A stretch of 64,000 nt of DNA from an uncultured Collinsella sp. (GTDB taxonomy: Bacteria > Actinomycetota > Coriobacteriia > Coriobacteriales > Coriobacteriaceae). The translations under genes and the position numbers were made by a program. The DNA lies in the NCBI GenBank assembly GCA_947507155.1, contig CANNOC010000010.1:20857-84856 (forward strand), in the 5' to 3' direction. Position 1 is the stretch's first letter. Each line of letters opens with the position of its first letter. A model generated the notes under the pieces. It was not told where the DNA came from. It was given only the letters and a program-made list of their open reading frames with translations, and made no database searches. Below, piece by piece: positions 8,029 through 16,300 of this stretch.

Positions 8029-10161
8029 TTAGCTCCTCTTTGTTTTGAATCGTGCCGGCGGGGCTATCGTGTTATCGAACAGCTCCGGATAGCGGGACTT
8101 GAGCCCGCCGTCTTCTCCTTCAAACCGCTCGGCTTTTTTCTTGACCAGCGCCTGCAGCTCGAAAAGACTTGATAGCGCAATAAGTGAGTCAAGACCCAGA
8201 TTGCCGTCGAGATATGCCCGCACGCCGTACAGAATTCTCGCCTCCGGTTTGAGCGGGGTACGGCAGTATTCCATATCGAGAAGAAAACAACTCGGCTCTC
8301 CGATATAGATGGGGTACTCCAGGGGATATTCAATCTGACAGCCGTAGGCGTACATGTCGCTCGTATCGCCATTTTGCCGATGGTGCCTGAGCAGGTCGTC
8401 GGCCTTATTTGCGGCGCATTCCCTGTAGGTGGAAGGCGGAAGCTCATCCATGACTCGCTTCGTGGTCCATGTCTGCATATTGAGAAGCAGCATGGGGTCG
8501 CCAGGGTCGCCGTGCCGACAAATGATGTCGCCGGCGTGGAATGGCGTCGGGATGCCAAACCACATCAGCGCAAAGGCAAAAGTGGGGTCTTCGCCCTCGC
8601 GTTCCTTGTCGATGCAGCGCAGCTGGCAATCCATGACCTTGCCATTTGCGTCGAGCATGAGCTTATCGGCGGCATAGTAGTCTTCGTCCGGATCGATCGG
8701 GCGGCGTGTTACTTCAATCGAGGTAGGATTCTCCCCCTCAAGCTCATTCCAGATTGCCTCGAAACATTTTTCGTAGCTAGTGTAGGGGCCATAATTGCAC
8801 CCGCTCTCATGGGGACTTCCCGTCTTGTCCTCAAAGAAATACATGTGCTTGCCAGGTTGTTTGAACCGGGCGATTTTCTTGCGCTCCCATCTGATGACGT
8901 CGCGAAGAAAGACATGGAAGTTGGGGATATTGAACGTGCCGTATCGCCTGCTCATCGCGCAATTGGGCATGTTTTCGAGAATCTTTTGCCAGGCCTCGAT
9001 CTTCTGGTGCAGCGTCTTTTCGCTCGAACGGTCGACGATGAACGCCGCCTCGGGCGTGGTGGGTTCGTAGCCGATGCCTTCCAAATGCTCTCTGATATCG
9101 GGCGAGTCGAGAAACTCGAGAATGTCCGAACGTATGGCGTTGACGCCGGCGCCGGCCGATGTGCGGTATGGCTGCAGGCAGTCGTGTACGACCGATCCGT
9201 CCGACCATTGTTTGCCGTAGCTGGGATCATCGTGCAGCTTTTTCGAGAGCTCGAGCATAAAGGGGCAATCATCGGGCAATTCGCCGGTATAACGTTCGGC
9301 GGTATAGAGGGCAGAGGGCGTGAAGTCGTCGAGGAAGCCGTCCGTGAAATCCCTCAAGCGGAGATTGCCTTCCTCAACGCCGTAGATTTTGCTCGGATAG
9401 GCGCACCAAACCTGGCCTTTGAACGAACTATCGTAGTCGTCTTCGAGCACGATGGCAAAACGGGGACCGTGATCGAAGGGCCGACCGTCGATCTTGATGA
9501 TGTCGCCGGGGACCCAGGGAGTGTAAAAGACCTCACCATTGGCGCAGAAGTGCTTGCTATTGTTCCACGGCAAGTGATCGATGCTTTGGTGCGGAGTCCG
9601 CTGATTCCGGCGATCGCTCAAAAAGACCAAATCGCCAGCCATGGTCGCGGCGAATATCAGCGAGGCTTGAGCGCGCGGGCGGTCGTGTAAGTCTTCGGCG
9701 GTATAGAGCTTAATCTGCCAGAATGATTCGGACCAATCTTCATCGGGGTCATCATCGACGTATTGCTTCATGAGGATTTGCGCAGCTTCCCATGAGGCAA
9801 CGGGGAAGGGGCCATCAAAGGTGTCGTGCCCACGCTCCTCTTCACTGTAAAACATGCCGGAGATTAGAAGGGTGCCGTGGTCGCGGTCAACGTTGTAAAG
9901 CATATCGAGCGCGCTGTTGAGCTGGTCAAGGCCGGAGTCAATCGCCTCGGCGTAATCCGATGAGACCTCTTTGCGAAGCTGCTCGAGCATGGCTCGTTTT
10001 TCGTCGAGCGTCTTGAGGGAGCCGCCGATGATTCTACAGAGGGAGCCATCTGCCATTCCCATGTGTTTGAACATATGAACACGCAGCTCATCGTTCTTGA
10101 TGCAACTGCAAACGAGCTCCCTGCCGGCATCGGTGATCACGGTATCTGCTTTGCTGTCCAT
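8029..10161 (-). CDS. Uncharacterised two-module (A2-B2) fusion protein
   Basis: The 710-residue protein is module A (about residues 1-350) joined to module B (about 360-710). Module A has ITDAGRELVCSCIKNDELRVHM, a helical stretch LKTLDEKRAMLEQL, GPFPVASWEAA, and PGDIIKIDGRPFDHGPRFAIVLE. Module B has SDILEFLDSPDIREHL, GPYTSYEKCFEAIW, IPTPFHAGDI, GEPSCFLLDMEYCRTPL and a C-terminal KSRYPELF. The two modules resemble each other in layout (helical start with an LRxH or IREHL motif, GPF/GPY block, GDI block), which suggests an old internal duplication. The start is ATG 10161 with GGAGG six bases upstream, not the track's 10194. Expression probably starts at the operator-containing region 10195-10327. 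The protein is cytosolic and its function is unknown. Confidence 0.82.
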   Translation of the reverse strand: MDSKADTVITDAGRELVCSCIKNDELRVHMFKHMGMADGSLCRIIGGSLKTLDEKRAMLEQLRKEVSSDYAEAIDSGLDQLNSALDMLYNVDRDHGTLLISGMFYSEEERGHDTFDGPFPVASWEAAQILMKQYVDDDPDEDWSESFWQIKLYTAEDLHDRPRAQASLIFAATMAGDLVFLSDRRNQRTPHQSIDHLPWNNSKHFCANGEVFYTPWVPGDIIKIDGRPFDHGPRFAIVLEDDYDSSFKGQVWCAYPSKIYGVEEGNLRLRDFTDGFLDDFTPSALYTAERYTGELPDDCPFMLELSKKLHDDPSYGKQWSDGSVVHDCLQPYRTSAGAGVNAIRSDILEFLDSPDIREHLEGIGYEPTTPEAAFIVDRSSEKTLHQKIEAWQKILENMPNCAMSRRYGTFNIPNFHVFLRDVIRWERKKIARFKQPGKHMYFFEDKTGSPHESGCNYGPYTSYEKCFEAIWNELEGENPTSIEVTRRPIDPDEDYYAADKLMLDANGKVMDCQLRCIDKEREGEDPTFAFALMWFGIPTPFHAGDIICRHGDPGDPMLLLNMQTWTTKRVMDELPPSTYRECAANKADDLLRHHRQNGDTSDMYAYGCQIEYPLEYPIYIGEPSCFLLDMEYCRTPLKPEARILYGVRAYLDGNLGLDSLIALSSLFELQALVKKKAERFEGEDGGLKSRYPELFDNTIAPPARFKTKRS

Positions 10162-10215
10162 AGTAACCTCCAATTCGGTCGTTGCCGTTAGCATCCATCA
10201 GAGGTTGTGCTTTGT

Positions 10216-10234
10216 GGTCCCATTAACGGGTCCC
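10216..10234. promoter_or_regulatory. Putative operator palindrome upstream of A2-B2
   Basis: GGTCCCATTAACGGGTCCC is a near-perfect inverted repeat. The same core occurs upstream of the A3-B3 gene at 12507-12528. It lies 55 bases before the A2-B2 start codon, a typical operator or promoter position. No regulator gene inside the island is obvious. Confidence 0.55.
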
Positions 10235-10263
10235 ATATGAATCTCGCGTCAAACATATTTTTG

Positions 10264-10322
10264 GAAACGCCACTGGTGCATGGGCGGCTGCGTGTTGAAT
10301 GGACAATCGGTAGTGGCGTTTC
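10264..10322. repeat. 11-bp inverted repeat between A3-B3 and A2-B2
   Basis: GAAACGCCACT and AGTGGCGTTTC are separated by 37 bases, just beyond the A3-B3 stop codon. There is no terminal T-run on the minus strand, so terminator function is uncertain. Confidence 0.5.
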
Positions 10323-10327
10323 AAAAA

Positions 10328-12454
10328 CTAAGCGTAACTGGCGCAACCTCCCTCTAAGAAGGGATCGGCCGTCGTATCGAACAGCTCCGGGTAGCGGTCC
10401 TTGAGCCAGCTGTCTGCATCCTCGAAGCCGCGTGCCTTTTTCTCCGCCAGCGCCTGTAGCTCGCATGCGCTGGCCATCGCGGCGAGCGAATCAACCGCCA
10501 GGTCACCTCTGACATACGCCCTGACGCCGTAGAGGATTCGCTCCTCCGACTTGAGCGGCTTACGATAATAGTCAATGTCCAAAAGAAAGCCCTCAGGCTC
10601 CCCAATGTAGAAGGGGAAATGCAAGGCGGATGAGACTTGGCACCCGTAGGCGTACATGTCGCTGGTGTCGCCGTCATATCGGTGCCAGCGCAATAGCTTG
10701 TCGGCCTTTTGAACGAGGCGCTCTTTGTAGACGGAGGAAGCAAGCTCTTTGTCGACTCGTTCGGATCCCCAAGTTTGCAGGTCAAACAGCACCATCGGCT
10801 CGTCGGGGCGTTGGAGGTTGCAGACGATGTCTCCGGCATGGAAGGGCGTTGGGATATCGAACCACATGTCCTCGAAATCGCTCGCGGTGCCCGCCTCGTC
10901 CCACTCACCCTCGAACCGGTAATCGCAAGACATTACTTCGCCGTTCGCATTGAGTAAGACCATGTCGTCGGCATAGTGGTCTTCGTCCGGGTCGATGGGG
11001 CGGCGAGTGATCTTGATCGCCTTTGGATTGTCGCCTTCGAATTCTCTCCAGATGGCATCGAAGCATTTTTGATAACTGCTGTACGGGCCGTAAAGAAGGT
11101 CGCATCGGTCGCGCCGGTCCCACGAGTAGTCCTCAAAGAAATACAGACTCTGGCCGTCCGTCCTTTTAAAGTGTGCGAGCTTTCTTTGCTCCTGCCTGAT
11201 GACATTGCGCAGAAAGGCATGAAAGTCAGGGATGTTGACCGTGTCGTTTCTGCGGCTCATGGCGCAATTGGGCATGGTGTCGATGATCTTTTGCCAGCCT
11301 TCGAGCTTTTGCTGCAGCGTCGCTTTATGCGAGCGGTCGACGATAAAAGCCGCTACGGGCGTGGTGAGCTCGTAGTTGATTCGTTGAAGGTGCTCCTTAA
11401 TGCTGCGCGAGTCCAAAAACTCAAAGATGTCCGGACGAATATCCAACTCACTTTGGCTGGTAGGCTTGCAGCGCGGCTGCAGGCAATCGTGCCCGACCGA
11501 GCCTTCGGACCACTGCTTGCCGTAGTCAGGGTTGTCGTGCAGCTTCTGCGAAAGTTCGATCATAAAGGCGCAGTCGTCCGGCAGGTCACCGGTGTAGCGC
11601 TCGGCGGTGTAGAGGGCAGATGGGATGAAGGGGTCCAAGAGACTGTCGCTGAAGGTGCCGGATGAAAGCGAACCCTCCTTAACACCATGATCTCTACTGG
11701 GCCCTGCGCACCAGATCTGTCCCCGGAGCGTGTGCTCGTAGTCGTTTTCGAGCACAATGGCAAAGCGAGGCCCGTGGTCGAAGGGGCGACCGTCGATTTT
11801 GAGGATGTCGCCCGGTACCCACGGCGTGTAGATAGGCTCGTTGTTCGTGCAGAACCGCCTGCTATCGTTTCGCCAGACGCTTTCGACATGCGATTTGCGA
11901 GTGCGGTGATTGCGCAGATCACGGAGGAATATAAGCTCGCCGTCCCTAGTTGCCGCAAACGTCAGGGAGGGCTGCGCCGTTTGGTGCTCGTGCAGGTCTT
12001 CCGCGGTGTAGAGATTGATCTTCCAGTACGATTCGGACCAGTCGTCGTCAGGATACTCTTCGATGTAGTGCTTCATGAGCGTTTTCGCGGCTTCCCAGGA
12101 TGCGGTGGGGAAGGGGCCGTCAAGGGCATCGACGTCGCGCTCCTCCTCGTTGTAGAGCATGACGTACAGTAGGAGGATTCCGCGGTCGCGCTCGACGTTG
12201 TTGAGCATGTCGAGCGCGCAGTTGAGCTGGGTGAGATGCGAATCGATATCTTCGGTCAGCTTCGGCGAAACCTCTTTGTGGAGTTGCTCAAGCATGGCGC
12301 GCTTTTCGTCAAGCGTTTTCAGCGAGCCGGCGATGATCGGCGCTGGCCAGTATAAGTATTTGCGCATGTGGTCTCGCAGCTCTTGGCTTTTGATGCAGCT
12401 GAGGACGAGGTCTTTGCCGGCATCGGTGATGCCATCGCTTGCCTGATTGTTCAT
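10328..12454 (-). CDS. Uncharacterised two-module (A3-B3) fusion protein
   Basis: The 708-residue paralogue is colinear with A2-B2. Module A includes ITDAGKDLVLSCIKSQELRDHM, LKTLDEKRAMLEQLHKEV, GPFPTASWEAAKTLMK and PGDILKIDGRPFDHGPRFAIVLE. Module B includes PDIFEFLDSRSIKEHL, GPYSSYQKCFDAIW, DIPTPFHAGDIVC, YIGEPEGFLLDIDYYRKPL and LKDRYPELFD. The ORF track starts at 12931, but ATG 12454 follows AAGGAGG and the first residues then match A2-B2, so the extra 159 residues are an artefact. The gene ends 166 bases before the A2-B2 start codon. Its upstream region holds the better copy of the shared palindrome (12507-12528). The function is not recognised. High similarity to A2-B2 indicates a fairly recent tandem duplication. 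Confidence 0.82.
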   Translation of the reverse strand: MNNQASDGITDAGKDLVLSCIKSQELRDHMRKYLYWPAPIIAGSLKTLDEKRAMLEQLHKEVSPKLTEDIDSHLTQLNCALDMLNNVERDRGILLLYVMLYNEEERDVDALDGPFPTASWEAAKTLMKHYIEEYPDDDWSESYWKINLYTAEDLHEHQTAQPSLTFAATRDGELIFLRDLRNHRTRKSHVESVWRNDSRRFCTNNEPIYTPWVPGDILKIDGRPFDHGPRFAIVLENDYEHTLRGQIWCAGPSRDHGVKEGSLSSGTFSDSLLDPFIPSALYTAERYTGDLPDDCAFMIELSQKLHDNPDYGKQWSEGSVGHDCLQPRCKPTSQSELDIRPDIFEFLDSRSIKEHLQRINYELTTPVAAFIVDRSHKATLQQKLEGWQKIIDTMPNCAMSRRNDTVNIPDFHAFLRNVIRQEQRKLAHFKRTDGQSLYFFEDYSWDRRDRCDLLYGPYSSYQKCFDAIWREFEGDNPKAIKITRRPIDPDEDHYADDMVLLNANGEVMSCDYRFEGEWDEAGTASDFEDMWFDIPTPFHAGDIVCNLQRPDEPMVLFDLQTWGSERVDKELASSVYKERLVQKADKLLRWHRYDGDTSDMYAYGCQVSSALHFPFYIGEPEGFLLDIDYYRKPLKSEERILYGVRAYVRGDLAVDSLAAMASACELQALAEKKARGFEDADSWLKDRYPELFDTTADPFLEGGCASYA

Positions 12455-12506
12455 GTCGGCCTCCTTATTGATCGTTACCGGCATGATGCAACGGGTGCGG
12501 CTATTG

Positions 12507-12528
12507 TTGGTCCCATTAACGGGACCAA
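12507..12528. promoter_or_regulatory. Putative operator palindrome upstream of A3-B3
   Basis: The core GGTCCCATTAACGGGACC extends by TT and AA on the two sides into a 22-base inverted repeat with one central mismatched pair. It lies 52 bases before the A3-B3 start and matches the site at 10216-10234 at the same relative distance (about 54 bases), which supports a common regulator. Confidence 0.6.
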
Positions 12529-12540
12529 GTGGCGGCTCGA

Positions 12541-12569
12541 TGTGACAAAGGGACTGCCCTTTCGTCACA
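12541..12569. repeat. Imperfect hairpin in the A3-B3 / tetR divergent region
   Basis: TGTGACAAAGGG and CCCTTTCGTCACA pair with a single bulged base and a 4-base loop. There is no T-run. It may be a dispersed intergenic hairpin or a regulatory site between the divergent genes. Confidence 0.5.
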
Positions 12570-12595
12570 TCCCAAATATTGCCTTTACGTGTTGA

Positions 12596-12640
12596 TGCAC
12601 ACGGTGTGCAATAATACTCGCACTGTGCAATAGCGCACAG
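12596..12640. promoter_or_regulatory. Probable TetR autoregulatory operators
   Basis: TGCACACGGTGTGCA is a perfect 15-base palindrome (12596-12610). A second site, CTGTGC-6-GCACAG, follows at 12623-12640. Both share the TGTGC/GCACA half-site and lie 22-66 bases before the tetR start, over the likely promoter (TTGATG at 12592). Confidence 0.6.
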
Positions 12641-12661
12641 GCTGAGTAACAGGGAGGACGC

Positions 12662-13372
12662 TTGTCCCAGCTCGAGAAATGCGATCGCCGGTCCCTTCGC
12701 TCGCAGCGTGCCCTTCGCCAGGCGCTTGCCAGCGAGCTTGCCGAAAGCGGTGACCTTTCGCGCATTAACGTCGCGTCGCTCACCGAGCGTGCCGGCCTTA
12801 CGCGCCGTACGTTCTATTCGCACTACCGCGATATCCCCGACTTTATCAATCAAATCGAGGACGGCTTGCTGGCCGAGATCCGTGAGCGCATTGAGCTCAT
12901 CACCGCAGCTCAGCTGCCCGATCTCTATCACAACATCGATGAGCTCGAGCCGGCGCCCGGTTCGGTTGAGCTGCTGCGTTATCTTGCGGCCAACCGCGAC
13001 TTAATCGGTGCGCTGCTGGGTCCGGGCGGCGATCAGGCCTTCATTAAAAGGATCATCGACACCGCTCGTGAGGCTGTGGTGCCGCGTGCGCAGACGGGCA
13101 TTTTGGGCCTGGCGCTGGGCACGTTCTTTGACTACTACGTCACCTACGTCGTGAGTGCCGAGGTCGGCATGATTCAGCGCTGGTTTGAGCGTGGGCTCAC
13201 CGAATCGCCCGAGGCCATAGCGCGCATTATGACGGTGCTCGCTTTTGTGCGCCCTGGTGACCTGTATGGCCAACCCATCGATATCAACGTGCCGGAATAC
13301 GGCATGAAGCTATTGAACTTGCAGCTCGAGGACGCGGCTGACACCGCCGCAACCGTCGAGTCCAACAACTAA
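12662..13372 (+). CDS. TetR/AcrR-family transcriptional regulator
   Basis: This 236-residue protein has an N-terminal TetR helix-turn-helix (ALRQALASELAES, then INVASLTERAGLTRRTFYSHYRDIPDF). The rest is an all-helical ligand-binding and dimerisation domain. The start is TTG 12662, preceded by GGGAGG at optimal spacing. An unusual TTG start can keep repressor levels low. It ends 12 bases before the giant activase gene, and two TGTGC palindromes precede it, so it most likely represses itself and that gene. The ligand is unknown; an acyl-CoA or fatty acid would fit the context (inference). Confidence 0.88.
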   Translation: MSQLEKCDRRSLRSQRALRQALASELAESGDLSRINVASLTERAGLTRRTFYSHYRDIPDFINQIEDGLLAEIRERIELITAAQLPDLYHNIDELEPAPGSVELLRYLAANRDLIGALLGPGGDQAFIKRIIDTAREAVVPRAQTGILGLALGTFFDYYVTYVVSAEVGMIQRWFERGLTESPEAIARIMTVLAFVRPGDLYGQPIDINVPEYGMKLLNLQLEDAADTAATVESNN

Positions 13373-13384
13373 GAGGAGAGACAG

Positions 13385-16300
13385 ATGAGCAAACTCGTCG
13401 AGGGCATCAAGGACCGCATGATCGCCGCCGCACGCGAGGCCGCGCCCACCGTGGTGGACGCCGCGCAGAAGGCCGCGACCGCGGCTGCCGAGAAAGTTGT
13501 CGAGGCTGTCGCCGATGCCAAGAACGCGACGGGGGAGACGTCCATCGCCAGCGAGCCCGCCACCGCCGCTGAGCCCGTAGCCGCCACCGCCGCCCACGCC
13601 CCCGAAGGTGCGATCTTCAACCCCGAGGCCGCCCACGGCAACCTGCACCTGGGCATCGACGTGGGCTCCACCACCGTTAAGCTCGCCGTGCTCAACGACG
13701 ACAACCAGATCGTCTACGCCAAGTACCAGCGCCACCACACCGACGTCCGCGCTTGCGCCCGCGACTTGTTCGAGGGTGCCGCGACTGTGCTGCCGATGGC
13801 CCAGATGACCTGTGCCATCACCGGCTCAGGCGGCCTGCTGCTGTCCCAGTGGCTCGATTTGGAGTTTGTCCAGGAGGTCATCGCCAGCAAGCGTGCCGTC
13901 GAGACCCTCATCCCGGCCACCGATGTCGCCATCGAGCTGGGCGGCGAGGACGCCAAGATCATCTACTTCGATAATGGCATTGAGCAGCGCATGAACGGCA
14001 CCTGCGCCGGCGGCACGGGCGCGTTCATCGACCAGATGGCCACTCTGCTGCACACCGATGCGAGCGGCCTTAACGAACTCGCGGCCAACGCCACCACCAT
14101 CTATCCCATTGCTAGCCGCTGCGGCGTTTTTGCCAAGACCGACGTCCAGCCGCTGCTCAACGAGGGCGCCCGCCCCGAGGACGTGGCTGCCTCCATCTTC
14201 CAGGCTGTCGTGACCCAGACCATCTCGGGTCTGGCGTGCGGCCGTCCCATCCGCGGCAACGTCGCCTTCCTGGGCGGCCCGCTGCAGTACCTCTCCGAGC
14301 TGCGCCACCGCTTCTACCTCACGCTCAACCTGGACGAGGAGCACCGTATCGTGCCCCAAAACGCCCACCTGTTTGTGGCGAGCGGCGCCGCCATGGCGCA
14401 CGAGTCCAATAAGCTCAGCACGTTCCCGCAGCTCATCGAGGCCATCGATGCCCTGGGCGACACACAGGGTGCCGAGGTCGAGCGCCTGGATCCGCTCTTT
14501 GCCACCGACGAGGACTTTGCCGAGTTCAAAACCCGCCACGACCAGGAAGTCGTCCCCAAGGGCAAGCTCGAAGGCTACACCGGCCGCGTGTTCATTGGCA
14601 TCGACGCCGGCTCCACCACCATGAAGGCCGCGCTCGTGGGCGAGGACGGCCAGCTGTTGCACACCTGGTACGGCAACAACAACGGCGACATCCTGGGCAC
14701 GGCCAAGGTCATCATGGCCGATTTCTACAACCACATCCCCGCCGGCTGCACCATCGGCCACGTGACCACCACGGGCTACGGCGAGGCGCTGCTCATCGAG
14801 GCCCTCAAAGCCGATTCCGGCGAGATCGAGACCGTCGCGCACCTGCGCGGCGCCAAGGCGTTCCTGCCCGGCGTCGAGTTTATCCTGGACATCGGCGGCC
14901 AGGACATGAAGTGCCTGCGCGTCAAGGACGGCGTTATCGAGCACATCATGCTCAACGAGGCCTGCTCGTCGGGTTGCGGTAGCTTTATCGAGAGCTTCGC
15001 CGTCTCTATGAACATGGACGTGCGCGCGTTCGCCGACGCGGCCATCCATGCCAAGGCCCCGGTCGACCTGGGCAGCCGCTGCACGGTCTTTATGAACTCG
15101 CGCGTTAAGCAGGCGCAAAAGGAAGGCGCCACGGTGGGCGACATCGCGGCCGGCCTGTCCTATTCCGTCATCAAGAATGCCCTGTTCAAGGTCATTAAGC
15201 TGCGCGACCCCAAGGAGATCGGCAGCCAGGTTATCGTTCAGGGCGGCACCTTTATGTCCGATGCCACGCTGCGCGCGTTTGAGCAGCTCACCGGCGTTCA
15301 TGCCGTGCGTCCCGACATCGCCGGCTGCATGGGCGCCTACGGTGCGGCCCTGCTCGCCCGCGATCGCGCCGGCGCCGACGGCATCTCGACCATCCTTTCC
15401 GCCGAGGACATCGCGCACCTTACCGTGACGCAAAAGCATGTCCGCTGCGGCCGTTGCTCTAACAACTGCCAGCTTACCGTCAACGACTTTGGTGGCGGCA
15501 GGCGCTTCATTACTGGCAACCGCTGCGAGAAGGGCGCCGGCCACAAAAAGCAGAAGACCGAGGCCCCCAACCTCTTCAAAAAGAAAAATGAGTTGCTCTT
15601 TAACCGCGAGGTGCTGAGCCCCGACGAGGCCCCGCGCGGCACCGTGGGTATCCCGCGCGCACTCAACATGTACGAGAACTACCCCTTCTGGCATGCGTTC
15701 TTTACGCGTCTGGGCTTTAGCGTGCAGCTGTCCGACCAGTCGAGCAAAAAGACCTATCAGGCGGGTATCGAGTCCATGCCGTCCGAGAGCGTGTGCTATC
15801 CGGCCAAGATGAGCCACGGCCACGTGATGAACCTCATCGACCGCGACGTCGACTTTATCTGGATGCCGTGCGTGCGCTGGGAGCGCAAGGAGGATCCGAC
15901 GGCTGGCAACTGCTATAACTGCCCCATCGTCATGAGTTACCCCACGGCGCTGGCGCTCAATATCGACGAGATTCGCGAGCAGAACATCGAGTTCCTGTAC
16001 CCGTTTGTGCCCTATCACGACAAGACCGAGCTCAAGCGCCGCCTGTACCAGGTGCTCGCCGTCGACCGCGTGGCCGATGCGCAAGCCGGTCGTGGTCGCG
16101 TGTGCGGTCCCAAGATCACGCGCTCCGAAGTCGATGCCGCTGTCAACGCTGCCTTTGAGGCCGACGCGCGCTTCCACGAAGACATCCAGACCATGGGCGA
16201 GGAGGCCCTTAAGTGGGTCGAGGACCACGGCGGTCACGGCATCGTGCTCGCCGGTCGTCCCTACCATAACGACCCCGAGATCAACCATGCCCTGCCCGAG

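Noticed and set aside
8374-9690. 438-residue plus-strand ORF inside the A2-B2 gene
   Set aside because: Antisense to A2-B2. The minus-strand reading matches two paralogues in the same window, which the plus reading does not.
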